Part shown: positions 31,281 to 41,890 of the stretch, piece after piece | How positions within the stretch are numbered: the first letter of the stretch is position 1 | Layout: every line of letters starts with the position of its first letter | Assembly: GCF_036898095.1 (NCBI RefSeq) | Contig: NC_090735.1 | Location: forward strand, 9,465,209-9,529,208 | Length of the DNA stretch: 64,000 bases | Direction of reading: 5' to 3' | Source of the DNA: Palaemon carinicauda | Lineage: Eukaryota; Arthropoda; Malacostraca; Decapoda; Palaemonidae | Program-made: the position numbers and the translations under genes | The notes under the pieces: generated by a model | Databases searched by the model: none | Told to the model about the DNA's origin: nothing | The model's input: only the letters and a program-made list of their open reading frames with translations

Positions 31281-31469
31281 ATGGGTGGGTGGGCGTATGT
31301 GTATGTATTCACTTCATGGCGATATTTACTTTCTTCAAGAGACGCAGCTTCCATTTCATAAATGGCATTACATCATTGTTGCGTCATCAAGAGCATGCTT
31401 CCCCCTCCCCTCAGCCCCTCCAGAACGTTTGAGAAGGGAGAACTCTTCCCCATGTGTCTAAGCAAATAA

Positions 31470-31510
31470 ATAGGTAATGTTCTAAGGCATCTAACCAATC
31501 GGTATTTTGA
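31470..31510. other. Unfilled Harbinger target site
   Basis: Reads GGTAATGTTCTAAGGCATCT without the 5.5-kb element. Relative to the filled site, the 8-bp GAATCTAA that lies left of the transposon is also missing. Confidence 0.85.
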
Positions 31511-31821
31511 TAACCAAGCACAGGGTCTAACGTATCCAGATATTGGCGGGGTTTAAAGTTAACGCAGCTGATATAAGTGTATATCAATATTACCGTGATT
31601 ATGGGTTCTAACGGTAATATATTGCTTGGGGAGATATCAACGGTGAATGATACTGCTAAATGTTTGAGTGAAAAGACATAAGTGTGAGGAAGAAATATAA
31701 AAAGGATAAGTAGGAATTCTACAAAGCAAAAATAAAAAGGGGATGCAATCTTGGCGTGATTGCATTTGCTTGGTAAACTTCCTGATTAAAGCCTTTTAAC
31801 CCAACTAGTGTTATAGCTTAA

Positions 31822-31859
<38 letters not shown>

Positions 31860-31919
31860 TTGCTAGACAGTATATTTAGATTATTATTTGAGAACTAAAC
31901 CAGACATGGAGAGGAGTAA
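31511..31919. other. Spacer with minimal LINE tail
   Basis: Counterpart of 21100-21500, with AAT repeats at 31823-31858. No gene seen. Confidence 0.6.
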
Positions 31920-32185
31920 CTCGGCATTTATTTCACAGCGGGGTTGCTGGGATAGACACAGCCTATCCCAACCAATCACAGCCACGGAAACTTTCCCGCG
32001 CGTTCGATTTCAGCCAATCAGCATCAGCGTGGCCTCCGTCTCGATTCTCTCTAGTAACTCTACCATTCAGGCTTATCAACCAGCGTCATTTGATAATTTC
32101 GCCTTGTTAAAATTCGTGTTCCCTCTTATTTTGACGAGTATTTTGTGATTATTTCATTGCCGAGTGCTAATTACTCACTAGAAAC
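31920..32185 (+). promoter_or_regulatory. Promoter-like block (copy)
   Basis: Retains both CCAAT words and the TTTCCCGCGCG site seen at 21.5 kb. Confidence 0.45.
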
Positions 32186-32490
32186 ATGGCATCGAGTGAC
32201 AGTGATGTTCTAGTTTAAATGGAGCTATTTGAAGTAGTGCTGGTGATGTTATTAACGTGATAAGTGAAACAGAAGTGCACTCGAGAATTCGCAAGTTTCA
32301 ATATGGCGGAAGTAATGAAGTGAAAATACCCGAATTTGTGATTATTTCATTGCCAAGAGTTAATTAATCACTAGAAACATGGCATCGAGTGACAGTGATG
32401 TTCTAGTTGATACAACAGTGTTAATGATGTTATTAACGTGATTATTGTAAATAAAAGTGCATTCGAAGAATTAGCAAGTTTCAATATGGC
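32140..32490 (+). repeat. 193-bp tandem pair with short ATG frames (copy)
   Basis: ATGs at 32186 and 32379, both opening MASSDSDVLV. The second frame runs only a little further (VDTTVLMMLLT) before stopping, so the longer frame of copy 1 is not conserved. Confidence 0.6.
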
Positions 32491-32548
32491 GGCATTGATT
32501 GATTGATTGATTCAAAGTTTTCAGGCATCCTACAATCAACATTTGAAT
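32491..32548. mobile_element. Short ATTG-repeat insertion, copy 2 only
   Basis: GGCATTGATTGATTGATTG followed by TCAAAGTTTTCAGGCATCC replaces the copy 1 text GGCGGGAGGAATGAAGTG. The ATTG run plus GGCATCCT text suggests a retroposon tail fragment. Confidence 0.5.
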
Positions 32549-32639
32549 GTTTCGCTTGATTATTGTTTGGGTATTTAAGTGATCTTGATCATAACGGAGG
32601 CCGTAGGAATGGGGGATTTGAAGGGGTGTCTGTAGGTGT

Positions 32640-33160
32640 TGTTGCACTTTGTGTTGGTGATACGTCAAGCACCATAATGTTGGTGATAAACCTAGTTTGG
32701 GTTTGTTGGGGACAAACTTAGTAGCATAGGGGGTTTTAGTGATAATTAGGGTGTTTTGGTGATAAACTTTGTACCATAGGTAGTGTTGGTGATAAACCAA
32801 CTACAATAGGGTTTGTTGATGACAAACTTAGTAGCATAGGGTGTTTTGGTGATAAACTTTGTACCATAGGTAGTGTTGGTCATATACGTAGTGTTACATT
32901 TTGCCGATAATAGGTGCAGTACCATAATAATTGTTGGTGGTATTTCATTTAACATTACTGGTGATAAACTTGTAAAGGGTGGGTTGGTGATAAGACCAAT
33001 GCCATAGTCTGTTGGTGATAGACCTAGTACCATAGTTATTTTTGGTGATAATTCTGATATTATAATGTCTATGTGGATCAAATTAATGCCACAGTCATTG
33101 TTGGTGATAGGCCTAGTACTGCTGGGTATGTTAGTGCAGACATAATGCCACAACCTCTTG
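32640..33160. repeat. Degenerate ~39-bp tandem repeat (expanded copy)
   Basis: Same repeat as 22150-22575 with extra units around 32740-32870 (GTGATAAACTTTGTACCATA twice). Confidence 0.7.
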
Positions 33161-34030
33161 ATGGTGTTTCCAATGAATATTTAGAAAACATTTTTTAATA
33201 TATAAACGATATAGACTTTGGAGAACCAAGGATAGAATATTGAAGAGGTGGAAAGTACACAAGTTAGTGACTAAAGGGACATTAAAACTTTTGAAGACAA
33301 ACCAGAAATTGCATCAATTCATTTGAGGGCAACAGATTACAGGACACAGACTGCAAGATGAAGCAGGACGCGTGGAGGGTGAGTGTTACCATAAACGTTA
33401 ACAAATGTAGAAGTTATCATTTCTCATTTGTTCATCGCTGTTCTGATTACCATTTCTGAAATTTGTTGTTTATTGATGTATGATTTCATCTCATTCATTA
33501 TACTTTAACTTAGGAGTAAATTTTCTAACTTTATCAGCGTTATTATAATATTGTTTTACTTTTTGAAATCTGTTTATTGATGTGTTTTCATCTCATTCAT
33601 TATACCTGTTAGGAATAAGTTTTCTAACTTTATGAGCGTTATTAAAACATTACTTTACTCATAACTTATTCATACTACGCGCTCTAGGCATCATTTAACG
33701 TTGTTTAATGCATTTTAATTACTAGGTAACTCCTAGATTGTATACATATTTTAATTAATTTCACAGAAAATATACTGAGAAACTGTAGTTTTTCAGACAT
33801 ACGTCAAATCATTTTATGCACATAGGCCTAGTGTAAAACCTTTAAGCTTTCAGTGCTAACAGTCCTTTCGGTATCTTAGATACTAAATGGTTTATGGAAT
33901 TATAAATATTACGATGTTTTAAACTCGTTTATTTTACATGAGTTTTCTTAATTGTGGTGGGGAAAAAATGTGCTGTTTTTAACGTGTGGAATTCCGATAT
34001 CAAATTTATACTATTTAGTAGGATGGATGT
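33161..34030. other. Unrecognised spacer (copy of 22576-23474)
   Basis: Keeps the donor-like GGACGCGTGGAGG/GTGAGTG near 33370. No coding gene. Confidence 0.45.
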
Positions 34031-34033
34031 ATG

Positions 34034-34079
<46 letters not shown>

Positions 34080-34080
34080 G

Positions 34081-34113
<33 letters not shown>

Positions 34114-34120
34114 CATATAT

Positions 34121-34170
<50 letters not shown>

Positions 34171-34193
34171 GTATATATATGTATGTATGTATT

Positions 34194-34245
<52 letters not shown>
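34034..34245. repeat. (AT)n microsatellite tract
   Basis: AT repeats with ATAC/ATGT breaks; shorter than its counterpart at 23475. Confidence 0.95.
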
Positions 34246-34249
<4 letters not shown>

Positions 34250-34374
34250 GATTCGTAGTCATTTTGATGAAAAGATAGTTAAGAGATATATAGACGAATA
34301 GATTCAAAGAGCTTTGGTAAGGAATACCCATTATGTTATACCAACCCCTTTAAAACTTTGTATTAGGATCCTAA

Positions 34375-34575
34375 GAAGAATTAGTTCACCAACGTTTAGC
34401 TGGGCTCCACAAGGCACTAGAAGAATTGGAAGACCTAGGCCTACATGGCCGAGGACTATGAAGCGTGAAGTAGATGATAAAATATGGATTTAAAACCTTA
34501 AGATAGAGATGACTGGCGAAATCTAACCTAGGCCTTTTGCGTCAATAGGCGTAGGAGGAAATGATGATAGAGTAT
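34375..34575 (+). mobile_element. GAT-tailed LINE 3' end (copy)
   Basis: Matches 23900-24098 closely. It ends ~45 bp before the poly(A) signal of gene 3 (opposite strand). Confidence 0.75.
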
Positions 34576-34670
34576 TAGGATATTGTTAATTAAAACATTT
34601 TTCTTTTGAAAACAATAGTTTATTCAGATAAATAGTTTCGTATCATCGTCCCATAAATGCTGTAGACGTC

Positions 34671-35483
34671 TTAAGCATAAGAGGGCGCTGGATTGTACTG
34701 AGGCTCTCCCTCGTAAGTGACCTCAGCCACGAAACCCGAGTCCCCGTTGACGTTGTAGGACACCTTCTGCAGGCGACCGTCGGGAAGGAGCACGTAGTAG
34801 GATCCCTGAGTGTCGTAGCCATCACGGGCTTCCTGATGGCCGAAGTCGTTGCCCGAGTAGTCGTCCTTGACGGCGTAGTTGAAGTCGTACTTGGCTGGTT
34901 CCTGTCAGTAGAAAACAATTTCAAATCAAATGTTATAACAAATGATTTTGGATTTGATTAATTTGATTCATACTTTCAAAATAATTATGAATTTAGAGTT
35001 TATTAACTTTTTCTAAGATTTCAACTTATAACTGACCTCGTGAGATGGGGGAGGGGCGTATCCATACTGGGGCTGGGAGGGGCCACCAAAGACGGCAGCC
35101 ACAAGGGACAACAACAAACAAATCTGTCAGGAAGAAAACAACAGTGAATAAAAAATGTTGTTCTGATGGAATTGTGAAAGTTAAAAACCCTCCACTAAAA
35201 GGGGCGTCCTTTTAATTAGTTAAATCTCATCAGCAGTTTCAGTATAATTACTCAAACTGAACTGGTACAGAAATCGAAACTGCATTTCAATGTGAATGTT
35301 ACTAAGCAATAAAAGTAAGCCTGGTATAAAGAGAAAAACTATATGTACACGGCACGTGCAAGACATGATATATAATCATTTTCAAACTGAATATATCGAT
35401 GGGAATTAAATTGATTAGAACCTGCATGAAGAGATAATACTATTCAAAGGAAATCGTCTATAGCGTTTTACCTTAGCGATCAT
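34671..35483 (-). CDS. Pro-resilin-like R&R cuticle protein, gene 3 (type A)
   Basis: Exon 1 35472-35483, exon 2 35037-35123, exon 3 34671-34901; introns 348 and 135 bp, all GT-AG, phase 0. The 109-residue product differs from gene 1 only before the domain (VAAVFGG instead of VGAVFGG; YGYAPPPSHE instead of YGYASPPSHE). Exon 3 encodes the same protein, with a synonymous CAT for His55. AATAAA lies at 34619-34624 on the minus strand. Secreted, chitin-binding cuticle component by family. Confidence 0.93.
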
Positions 35484-35655
35484 GGTGAGTCTTTGGCGTG
35501 GAGTGCGATGACACAGACTTTGAACGTGGCGATATATATATAGGTCTAGTCCAAGACGAAGAGGGAGGAGCCTCTTGTGGCTGTAGGAGAAAGGTCCTCC
35601 CTCCCAAAGACGCTCTTCACTGTCACAACGCCCATCATATGTCCTTGACATTGCC
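35484..35655 (-). promoter_or_regulatory. Promoter of gene 3
   Basis: TATATATATA at 35532-35542; GGAGAAAGGTCCTC-type block near 35587-35600; GTCAAGGACA at 35640-35649 (minus strand). Confidence 0.72.
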
Positions 35656-35724
35656 TTTCCTTTGCTCGTGGTCTGACGTGAGGAACGAATGGGATCTCTG
35701 GCATGCCAATAAAGGATTCATTTC

Positions 35725-35726
<2 letters not shown>

Positions 35727-35782
<56 letters not shown>

Positions 35783-35825
35783 TAACTCAGCTATATACAA
35801 CTCTTGTTGGAAAAGCATGATGCTA
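35727..35825 (-). mobile_element. (ATT)n and LINE tail, left half of a split copy
   Basis: ATT repeats, then AACTCAGCTATATACAACTC and GTTGGAAAAGCATGATGCTA. The copy resumes at 37935 (GAGCTCGAGGACTTCAACAG, AAATAGCCCAGTGAGG) after the inserted retrotransposon. Confidence 0.75.
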
Positions 35826-37934
35826 AGGCAAAGGCAAGGCAAAGGCAAAGGCAAATTTTATTCTATCGACCCCTTCCGGAGTATGAGAATTACAAAATTA
35901 CACAGATATATATATTTTACACAAAAACTACAAAAAGAAGAGACCAATAGATTACAACTATATTTATGTACACATATATTCAGTAAGTACATAATTAACG
36001 CATAAAAGGTATTCTGACAAAGGAAAGTACATACATTGAAAAATAATACCAGAATAATGAAAATCCTAGAAAGTATTAAATCTAAAATAAAGACATTATA
36101 AGGTTAACAAACCTTGCAAGTCTTTTCAGTTCTCTAGCATTACTTGTATTGAGGAGCAGACTGAATTTAAAAGTGGTAGGTCTTCTACAATAGTAGGGCT
36201 TTAGGTATCTCTCTCTTATTTCTCTAATCACAGGAAAAACTAAAACATAATGGTATTCATCCCCAACTTCAATGCCGTTGCATAGTGTGCAAGAGTGCTG
36301 ATTCTCTTGCCTAGAATATCTTTCAGTTGCTACAGGAAGTTTGTGGGTACCACACCTATATTTACTAAGGGCAATTCTTTCTGGAGTATCTAAATTTATA
36401 ATATACTTTTCTTGGCCAAATTCTGTCTTAAAAAGTTTATAATTACTACACAATATATTTCTTTCTACTTCTGCATACCACTGTTGTCTCTCTATATCTT
36501 TGAGTTTCATTTCTAGGCTATTTATTATCCACGTGTGATTGAAATTTTCTGGATGCTCCCATATATTTGACATACCACATGAATCAAGGATAGTTTTAAT
36601 TTTATGGATCCAACTAGACTTATACTCATTCGACTCGTATAGAATTCTAAGAAAACGATAAAAAACATTTGACAATTTAGACGCCTTTGATTTTACAATT
36701 CTCAACCAAAATCCAATCATCCGTTTGCAAATAGATATTTCAATTTTGAATCTGCCAAGATCCCCATATACCATGCAGTTTGCTGTTCGCTTGTTCACAC
36801 AGAGCTGATTTTTCATGAACTTCTTGTGAAATGCTTCAACATGATCTAGTTTGTGGTAACCCCATATTTCACAACCGTAAGTCAAAATTGGTACAACTAG
36901 AGCATCGAATAGATCACAGTTGATATCAATGGGTAATTCAAGTTTTTTACATTTAATTAACATACTAAATAATGCTCTACGTGCTTGAATGACTTGTTTC
37001 TTAATAGCTTTATCCATTTTACCATTATAATTGAACGTAGTACCAAGGTAAATATAATCATCTACAATTTCGATGCTCTCCTCACCATATTTAAAATTCG
37101 GGACATTTCTAACTTTTCCTCTAGAAAATACAACTACTTTAGTTTTGGAAACATTAATTTGAAGTTTCCAAGTATCACAATATTCTTTTACTTTGCTTAA
37201 GGCGTTTTGTAATTCCTTTGGGGATTCAGCCATTACAATAGTATCATCAGCATAAAGCAAAACGTAAATACGCAAAAACATTTCTATGTCAATACTACTT
37301 AATTTTTCATTTATTTCCCTTGAACACATATCCATCCCATTATAACCCCCGCTAAGAAAAGACTCGAAATCATTTAGGTAGATGGCAAAAAGTAATGGGG
37401 AAAGATTCTCACCTTGTCTTACACCTATGTTACATTCGAAAAAGTTAGAAATTTTGTGATTCTGCTTTACACATGATTTTGCATTATTATACATATTATA
37501 TATGACAGCCATAACATTACCATTAATGCCATGTGAGATTACTTTTCCCCACAAGGACGACCTGTCAACCAAATCGAATGCTTTTCTGTAATCAACGAAC
37601 AAACAGTATATTCTCTTTTTTCGATGGAGATAGAAATTAACAAGTGAATGCAATACAAAAATATGATCTAGAGTACTATATCCTTCCCTGAAACCAGCCT
37701 GCTCCTCACCAAGTTGACCAGTGCTGTCAATATAATCAGTCAACCTTTTATTGACACAAGCGGTAAAAAGCTTCGCTACACAGCTCAGTAGTGTGATACC
37801 CCTATAGTTATCTGGGTCGTCAGGGGATCCTTTTTTCTTAAATATGGGTTTTATTATCCCTATACACCAATAATATGGAACAACTGAGGAGATCAACACA
37901 ATGTTAAAAATTTTACATATAACATTTAGCATAT
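35826..37934 (-). mobile_element. 5'-truncated non-LTR retrotransposon with TTTGCC tail
   Basis: The 3' end (low coordinates) is a short tandem run of TTTGCC/GCCTT rather than poly(A). A ~220-bp 3' UTR precedes the reverse transcriptase ORF. At the 5' end, host repeat sequence begins right at the first codon, so the endonuclease part and any ORF1 are missing. The element is nested inside a TAA-tailed repeat. A clean target duplication could not be made out. Confidence 0.85.
36082..37932 (-). CDS. Non-LTR retrotransposon reverse transcriptase (partial, unit a)
   Basis: 616 uninterrupted codons. RT motifs in order: NYRGITLLSC (42-51), GEEQAGFREG (75-84), FVDYRKAFD (112-120), GVRQGENLSP (170-179), LLYADDTIVM (225-234, catalytic YADD 227-230), INVSKTKVVVFSRGK, then YLGTTFNYNG. 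A C-terminal C-x2-C-x9-H-x4-C knuckle at 548-566 has its last Cys changed to Phe in this copy (TGT to TTT, base 36236). RT copies element RNA into DNA at the target site. Without the upstream endonuclease this copy should be immobile on its own. The first ATG of the frame is simply the truncation point, not a native start. Confidence 0.9.
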   Translation of the reverse strand: MLNVICKIFNIVLISSVVPYYWCIGIIKPIFKKKGSPDDPDNYRGITLLSCVAKLFTACVNKRLTDYIDSTGQLGEEQAGFREGYSTLDHIFVLHSLVNFYLHRKKRIYCLFVDYRKAFDLVDRSSLWGKVISHGINGNVMAVIYNMYNNAKSCVKQNHKISNFFECNIGVRQGENLSPLLFAIYLNDFESFLSGGYNGMDMCSREINEKLSSIDIEMFLRIYVLLYADDTIVMAESPKELQNALSKVKEYCDTWKLQINVSKTKVVVFSRGKVRNVPNFKYGEESIEIVDDYIYLGTTFNYNGKMDKAIKKQVIQARRALFSMLIKCKKLELPIDINCDLFDALVVPILTYGCEIWGYHKLDHVEAFHKKFMKNQLCVNKRTANCMVYGDLGRFKIEISICKRMIGFWLRIVKSKASKLSNVFYRFLRILYESNEYKSSWIHKIKTILDSCGMSNIWEHPENFNHTWIINSLEMKLKDIERQQWYAEVERNILCSNYKLFKTEFGQEKYIINLDTPERIALSKYRCGTHKLPVATERYSRQENQHSCTLCNGIEVGDEYHYVLVFPVIREIRERYLKPYYCRRPTTFKFSLLLNTSNARELKRLARFVNLIMSLF

Positions 37935-38056
37935 CATGAGCTCGAGGACTTCAACAGGGAAAATAGCCCAGTGAGGAAATTTGTTTGACTTAAGATTTGA
38001 TTTTAAGTATTCTCTAAAACTGTCTGGATAGGTAACCATCCTTGAAGGGAAGATAT
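37935..38056 (-). mobile_element. Right half of the split TAA-tailed copy
   Basis: GAGCTCGAGGACTTCAACAG and AAATAGCCCAGTGAGGAAAT complete the element interrupted at 35825. What follows is unrecognised. Confidence 0.65.
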
Positions 38057-38547
<491 letters not shown>

Positions 38548-38561
38548 AACACACACCCACC

Positions 38562-38990
38562 TACGTCATCATCATCAGCTGTTAGTAGTCCACTACAGAA
38601 CAAAGACCTCAGACATGTCCTTTTGCTTGCGTCTGTTAATGGTCTTTCCATGCCAGTCCATACCCATAAACTTTCTTAGTTCATCAATCCATCGTCTCTT
38701 ATCTTCCTTTCCTTGCTTCGTTTGCAATGACTATGGACCCATTCTGTTATTGTTAATGTTCATCTATTTTCTGCCCTTGTCCATTTTTTTCCCTTACATG
38801 TTGTTAGAATATCCTCTTCTTTAGTTTGCTCTTGTATCTATGTTATTCTTTTTCTGTCTCCTAGTGTTATTCTTATTATTACTCCTTCCATAATTACTTG
38901 AGCTGTAAATAGCTTCTAAGGCTTTGGTAATGCTCCAAGTTTCTGATGCATATGATATTAAAGTTAATTCTGGTAGGACCAGTATTGTGT
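38562..38990 (-). mobile_element. RTE-type LINE 3' end, decayed
   Basis: On the minus strand it reads [18 protein letters not shown], then MSEVFVL, stop, WTTNS and a (GATGAT) tail at 38562-38577, the typical end of RTE-like LINEs. Upstream pieces SETWSITKALEAI and RRQKKNNIDTRAN are frame-shifted. Dead fragment. Confidence 0.75.
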
Positions 38991-39007
38991 ATATATATAC
39001 ATACATA

Positions 39008-39068
<61 letters not shown>

Positions 39069-39085
39069 TGTATATATATATATTA
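38991..39085. repeat. (AT)n microsatellite
   Basis: AT repeats with ATAC breaks. Confidence 0.93.
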
Positions 39086-39114
39086 AGTTCTGCTTTATAT
39101 AAGACTAATCCTTA

Positions 39115-39118
<4 letters not shown>

Positions 39119-39195
<77 letters not shown>
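39119..39195. repeat. (CT)n microsatellite
   Basis: 77 bp of pure CT; lengths differ in units b (~72) and c (~85). Confidence 0.97.
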
Positions 39196-39198
<3 letters not shown>

Positions 39199-39391
39199 TT
39201 CTTAACTAAAAATCCCTACCATTATTATCTCTTAGATTCTTGGTAAACAAAGCCAATTTGGTGCACCTTGAAAACGTATAACGAATCTCTCGTATTTCGC
39301 CAATTGTCACTCCTTAGGTTTTCATATTATTTTATTTTCATATATTTTGCAAGCAACATTTCCTTTTGTAACCTTTTACCTTTATAATTGC

Positions 39392-39395
<4 letters not shown>

Positions 39396-39459
<64 letters not shown>
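39396..39459. repeat. (GA)n microsatellite
   Basis: 64 bp of pure GA, 200 bp from and complementary to the preceding CT tract. Confidence 0.97.
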
Positions 39460-39461
<2 letters not shown>

Positions 39462-39528
39462 GGGTGGAAATGATTTCCATAGTTCAAGGCCATATTGTTT
39501 GATTTTTATTCCCTTTCTTATAGATAAC

Positions 39529-39873
39529 ATTTAAATTTTCATTTATCAACGATTTTTTTTACCCCAATTTATTTATTTTTATTCGTTATATTTAATATCT
39601 ATTTTATTTTATTATTTTATTAAAGATTAATATAAATATCCTTATAAGATTTAAATTTATACTTATCACAGATATTCACCCCAATTTATCTATTTTATCC
39701 GTTTTATTTAATATATATTTTATTTCATTCTTTTATTCAAGATTAATATAAATATCCTTCATATAAGATGTAAATTTTTACTTATTACAGATTATTACCC
39801 CAATTTATTTTTCTTCATGCGTTATATTTAATATATATTTTATTTTATTAATATATTTAAGATTAATATAAAT
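39529..39873. repeat. ~121-bp degenerate tandem repeat (3 units)
   Basis: Units start at 39529, 39651 and 39771 and share TTACCCCAATTTATTTAT-like, TTATATTTAATATATATTTT and AAGATTAATATAAATATCC text. AT-rich, non-coding. Copies are at 49659 and 59851. Confidence 0.85.
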
Positions 39874-39893
39874 GATAGTTTTTCTTCCCGATG

Positions 39894-39944
39894 TTAATCG
39901 GCCCAGCTTTATAAGAGTCAAGTTTGACTTATTGGGCTGGTTAA
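39894..39944. repeat. Near-palindrome
   Basis: TTAATCGGCCCA and TGGGCTGGTTAA form the outer arms; ATAAGAGTCAA and TTTGACTTAT form the inner arms. It could fold as a long hairpin. Identical in the other two units. Confidence 0.7.
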
Positions 39945-39954
39945 TTTCCTCCCT

Positions 39955-39957
<3 letters not shown>

Positions 39958-40032
<75 letters not shown>

Positions 40033-40060
40033 ATTATAATAATAATAGAAATAATAATTC
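39958..40060. repeat. (TAA)n/(TGA) repeat
   Basis: AAT repeats with an ATGATA core. No attached LINE tail text is seen. Confidence 0.9.
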
Positions 40061-40204
40061 CCTTTCTTTTTCTTTTTTTCTGCCTACTCAGTCAAGTAAT
40101 TGTATTATGAATAATGTTTTGTACTTCCAATGTAGAGGTTGTCAAACAGATAGTGGAGTCTTCCTCTGAGCGTTGTGACATTTTGTCTTCTTTCCCTTTT
40201 ATTT

Positions 40205-40345
40205 CCTACATGGCTGAGGACTATGAAGCTTGATGTAGATGATGAATGAAGAAATATGGATTTAAAACCTTAAGATAGTGATGACTGGTGAAATCTAACC
40301 TAGGCCCTTTGCGTCAATAGGCGTAGGAGGAGATGATGTTGATAG
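40205..40345 (+). mobile_element. GAT-tailed LINE 3' end, short
   Basis: CTACATGGCTGAGGACTATG, TGACTGGTGAAATCTAACC and GCGTCAATAGGCGTAGGAGG with a GATGATG end, just beyond the 3' end of gene 4. Confidence 0.75.
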
Positions 40346-40445
40346 AGTATTAGGATATTGTTAATCAAAACATTTTTCTTTTAAAAACAATAGTTTATTC
40401 AGATAAATAGTTTTGCATCATCGTCCCCTAAATGCTGTAGACGTC

Positions 40446-41168
40446 TTAAGCATAAGAGGGCGCTGGATTGTACTGAGGCTCTCCCTCGTAAGTGACCTCA
40501 GCCACGAAACCCGAGTCCCCGTTGACGTTGTAGGACACCTTCTGCAGGCGACCGTCGGGAAGGAGCACATAGTAGGATCCCTGAGTGTCGTAGCCATCAC
40601 GGGCTTCCTGGTGGCCGAAGTCGTTGCCCGAGTAGTCGTCCTTGACGGCGTAGTTGAAGTCGTACTTGGCTGGTTCCTGTCAGTTTACGAAAATATTATT
40701 CAATGAATACCTTAAACTTTGTTACCATTTCAATTGTTTTGAAGTTATGAATAATGACATGTAATTATTTTGATTTATAACTGACCTCGTGAGATGGAGG
40801 AGGGGCGTATCCATACTGGGGCTGGGAGGGGGCCCCAAACACAGCAGCCACGAGGGCCAAAGACAAGCAAACCTGACAGGAATGGAACATGGTTAGTGTC
40901 AAAACTGATAATGGTCATGGTTTCATGAACCGTAATTACTTCATTAATGTAGACTCCTTTCAGTTAAGTTTATCACTTATATGGTTCCTGCATGATTATA
41001 AAACAGGAATTAAATGTGAAGCATCGTAGTTACTTTTCGATGATTGAATAGATATTAATGAAACTTCTTTAAAATTATATCTTATTGCTATGAAATGCTT
41101 TCACAGAAACAAGAGTTATGTCATATTCCAAAAATAAATAGTTAGCTTTGCTTTACCTTAGCGATCAT
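40446..41168 (-). CDS. Pro-resilin-like R&R cuticle protein, gene 4 (type B)
   Basis: Exon 1 41157-41168, exon 2 40786-40872, exon 3 40446-40676; introns 284 and 109 bp. The 109-residue product has signal peptide core VCLSLALVAAVFG and linker APSQPQYGYAPPPSHE. Exon 2 and both introns differ from type A, while exon 3 encodes the same 76 residues, with TAT for one Tyr codon as a silent difference. Stop is TAA here but TAG in its copies at 50.6 and 60.8 kb. AATAAA at 40394-40399 (minus strand). Function as for the family: secreted chitin-binding cuticle protein. Confidence 0.93.
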
Positions 41169-41330
41169 GATGAGTTCTCTGAATGGGATATGATAGAACA
41201 CAGCTGCAAGATGGTCTTATATACGTGAAGTCGGAGAAGGAGGAGTTAAGACTCACTTGGATTACTGGAGAAAGGTCCTCTCAGAGAACTAAGACCTTCT
41301 CTTACTCCACCCATCTGTCCTTGACACTGC
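41169..41330 (-). promoter_or_regulatory. Promoter of gene 4
   Basis: TATATAAG at 41216-41223; GGAGAAAGGTCCTC block near 41268; GTCAAGGACA at 41316-41325 (minus strand), 93 bp from the TATA box as in type A genes although the rest of the promoter differs. Confidence 0.72.
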
Positions 41331-41848
41331 TCCAGAGTGGAATCATTCTGGGACTACATATTGAGCTTAGTCTTTGGCTATTTATGCACGTATTAGGGGA
41401 CAATATTGCTTACATTTATAACAGTCTCCAAGTGCTATTTTCATTTTATTTTGTGATATTAATATTTGCTTGTCTTCACGAGGCGTGTCCGGATGGCTAT
41501 TACTGTTATCTTCTATCTTCAAGATGTTCTTTGGTTCGAACCTAAAGTCTACTAATTTGTCGTATTCACATAACAGCCTTTCTCCTCTCCTATCATTGTG
41601 CTTTTTATAGTTATTCTAATACTTTATACAGATTATCCTTATTAATCGGGATCTTTTCTTATATTCATACTTTCTCTTGTTCGGAGGCACCAGTTAGGTA
41701 TTAACTGATAAGCGGAGTGAATGTAATTGACTTTATTTCCACAAACAGCGAGCTTTTATAACAAGTTTCCGCGAAAGGTCACAAAATTTTAAGGCGATTG
41801 ATAAATTCAGGTATTAACAAGTTATCTGTGCTAGGGGAAAGCGATAAT

Positions 41849-41890
<42 letters not shown>

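Noticed and set aside
35826..37934. Independent insertions of the RT element in each unit
   Set aside because: All three copies share identical junctions in the same host repeat, so the element was copied with the unit.
40413..40706. 97-codon plus-strand frame opposite exon 3 of type-B genes
   Set aside because: Antisense shadow of a conserved coding exon; it crosses the intron border without any splice signal of its own.
41183..41545. 120-codon plus-strand frame starting in the gene 4 promoter, repeated in units b and c
   Set aside because: No recognisable domain; it starts next to the TATA box of an opposite-strand gene, and its conservation is explained by recent duplication of the unit.
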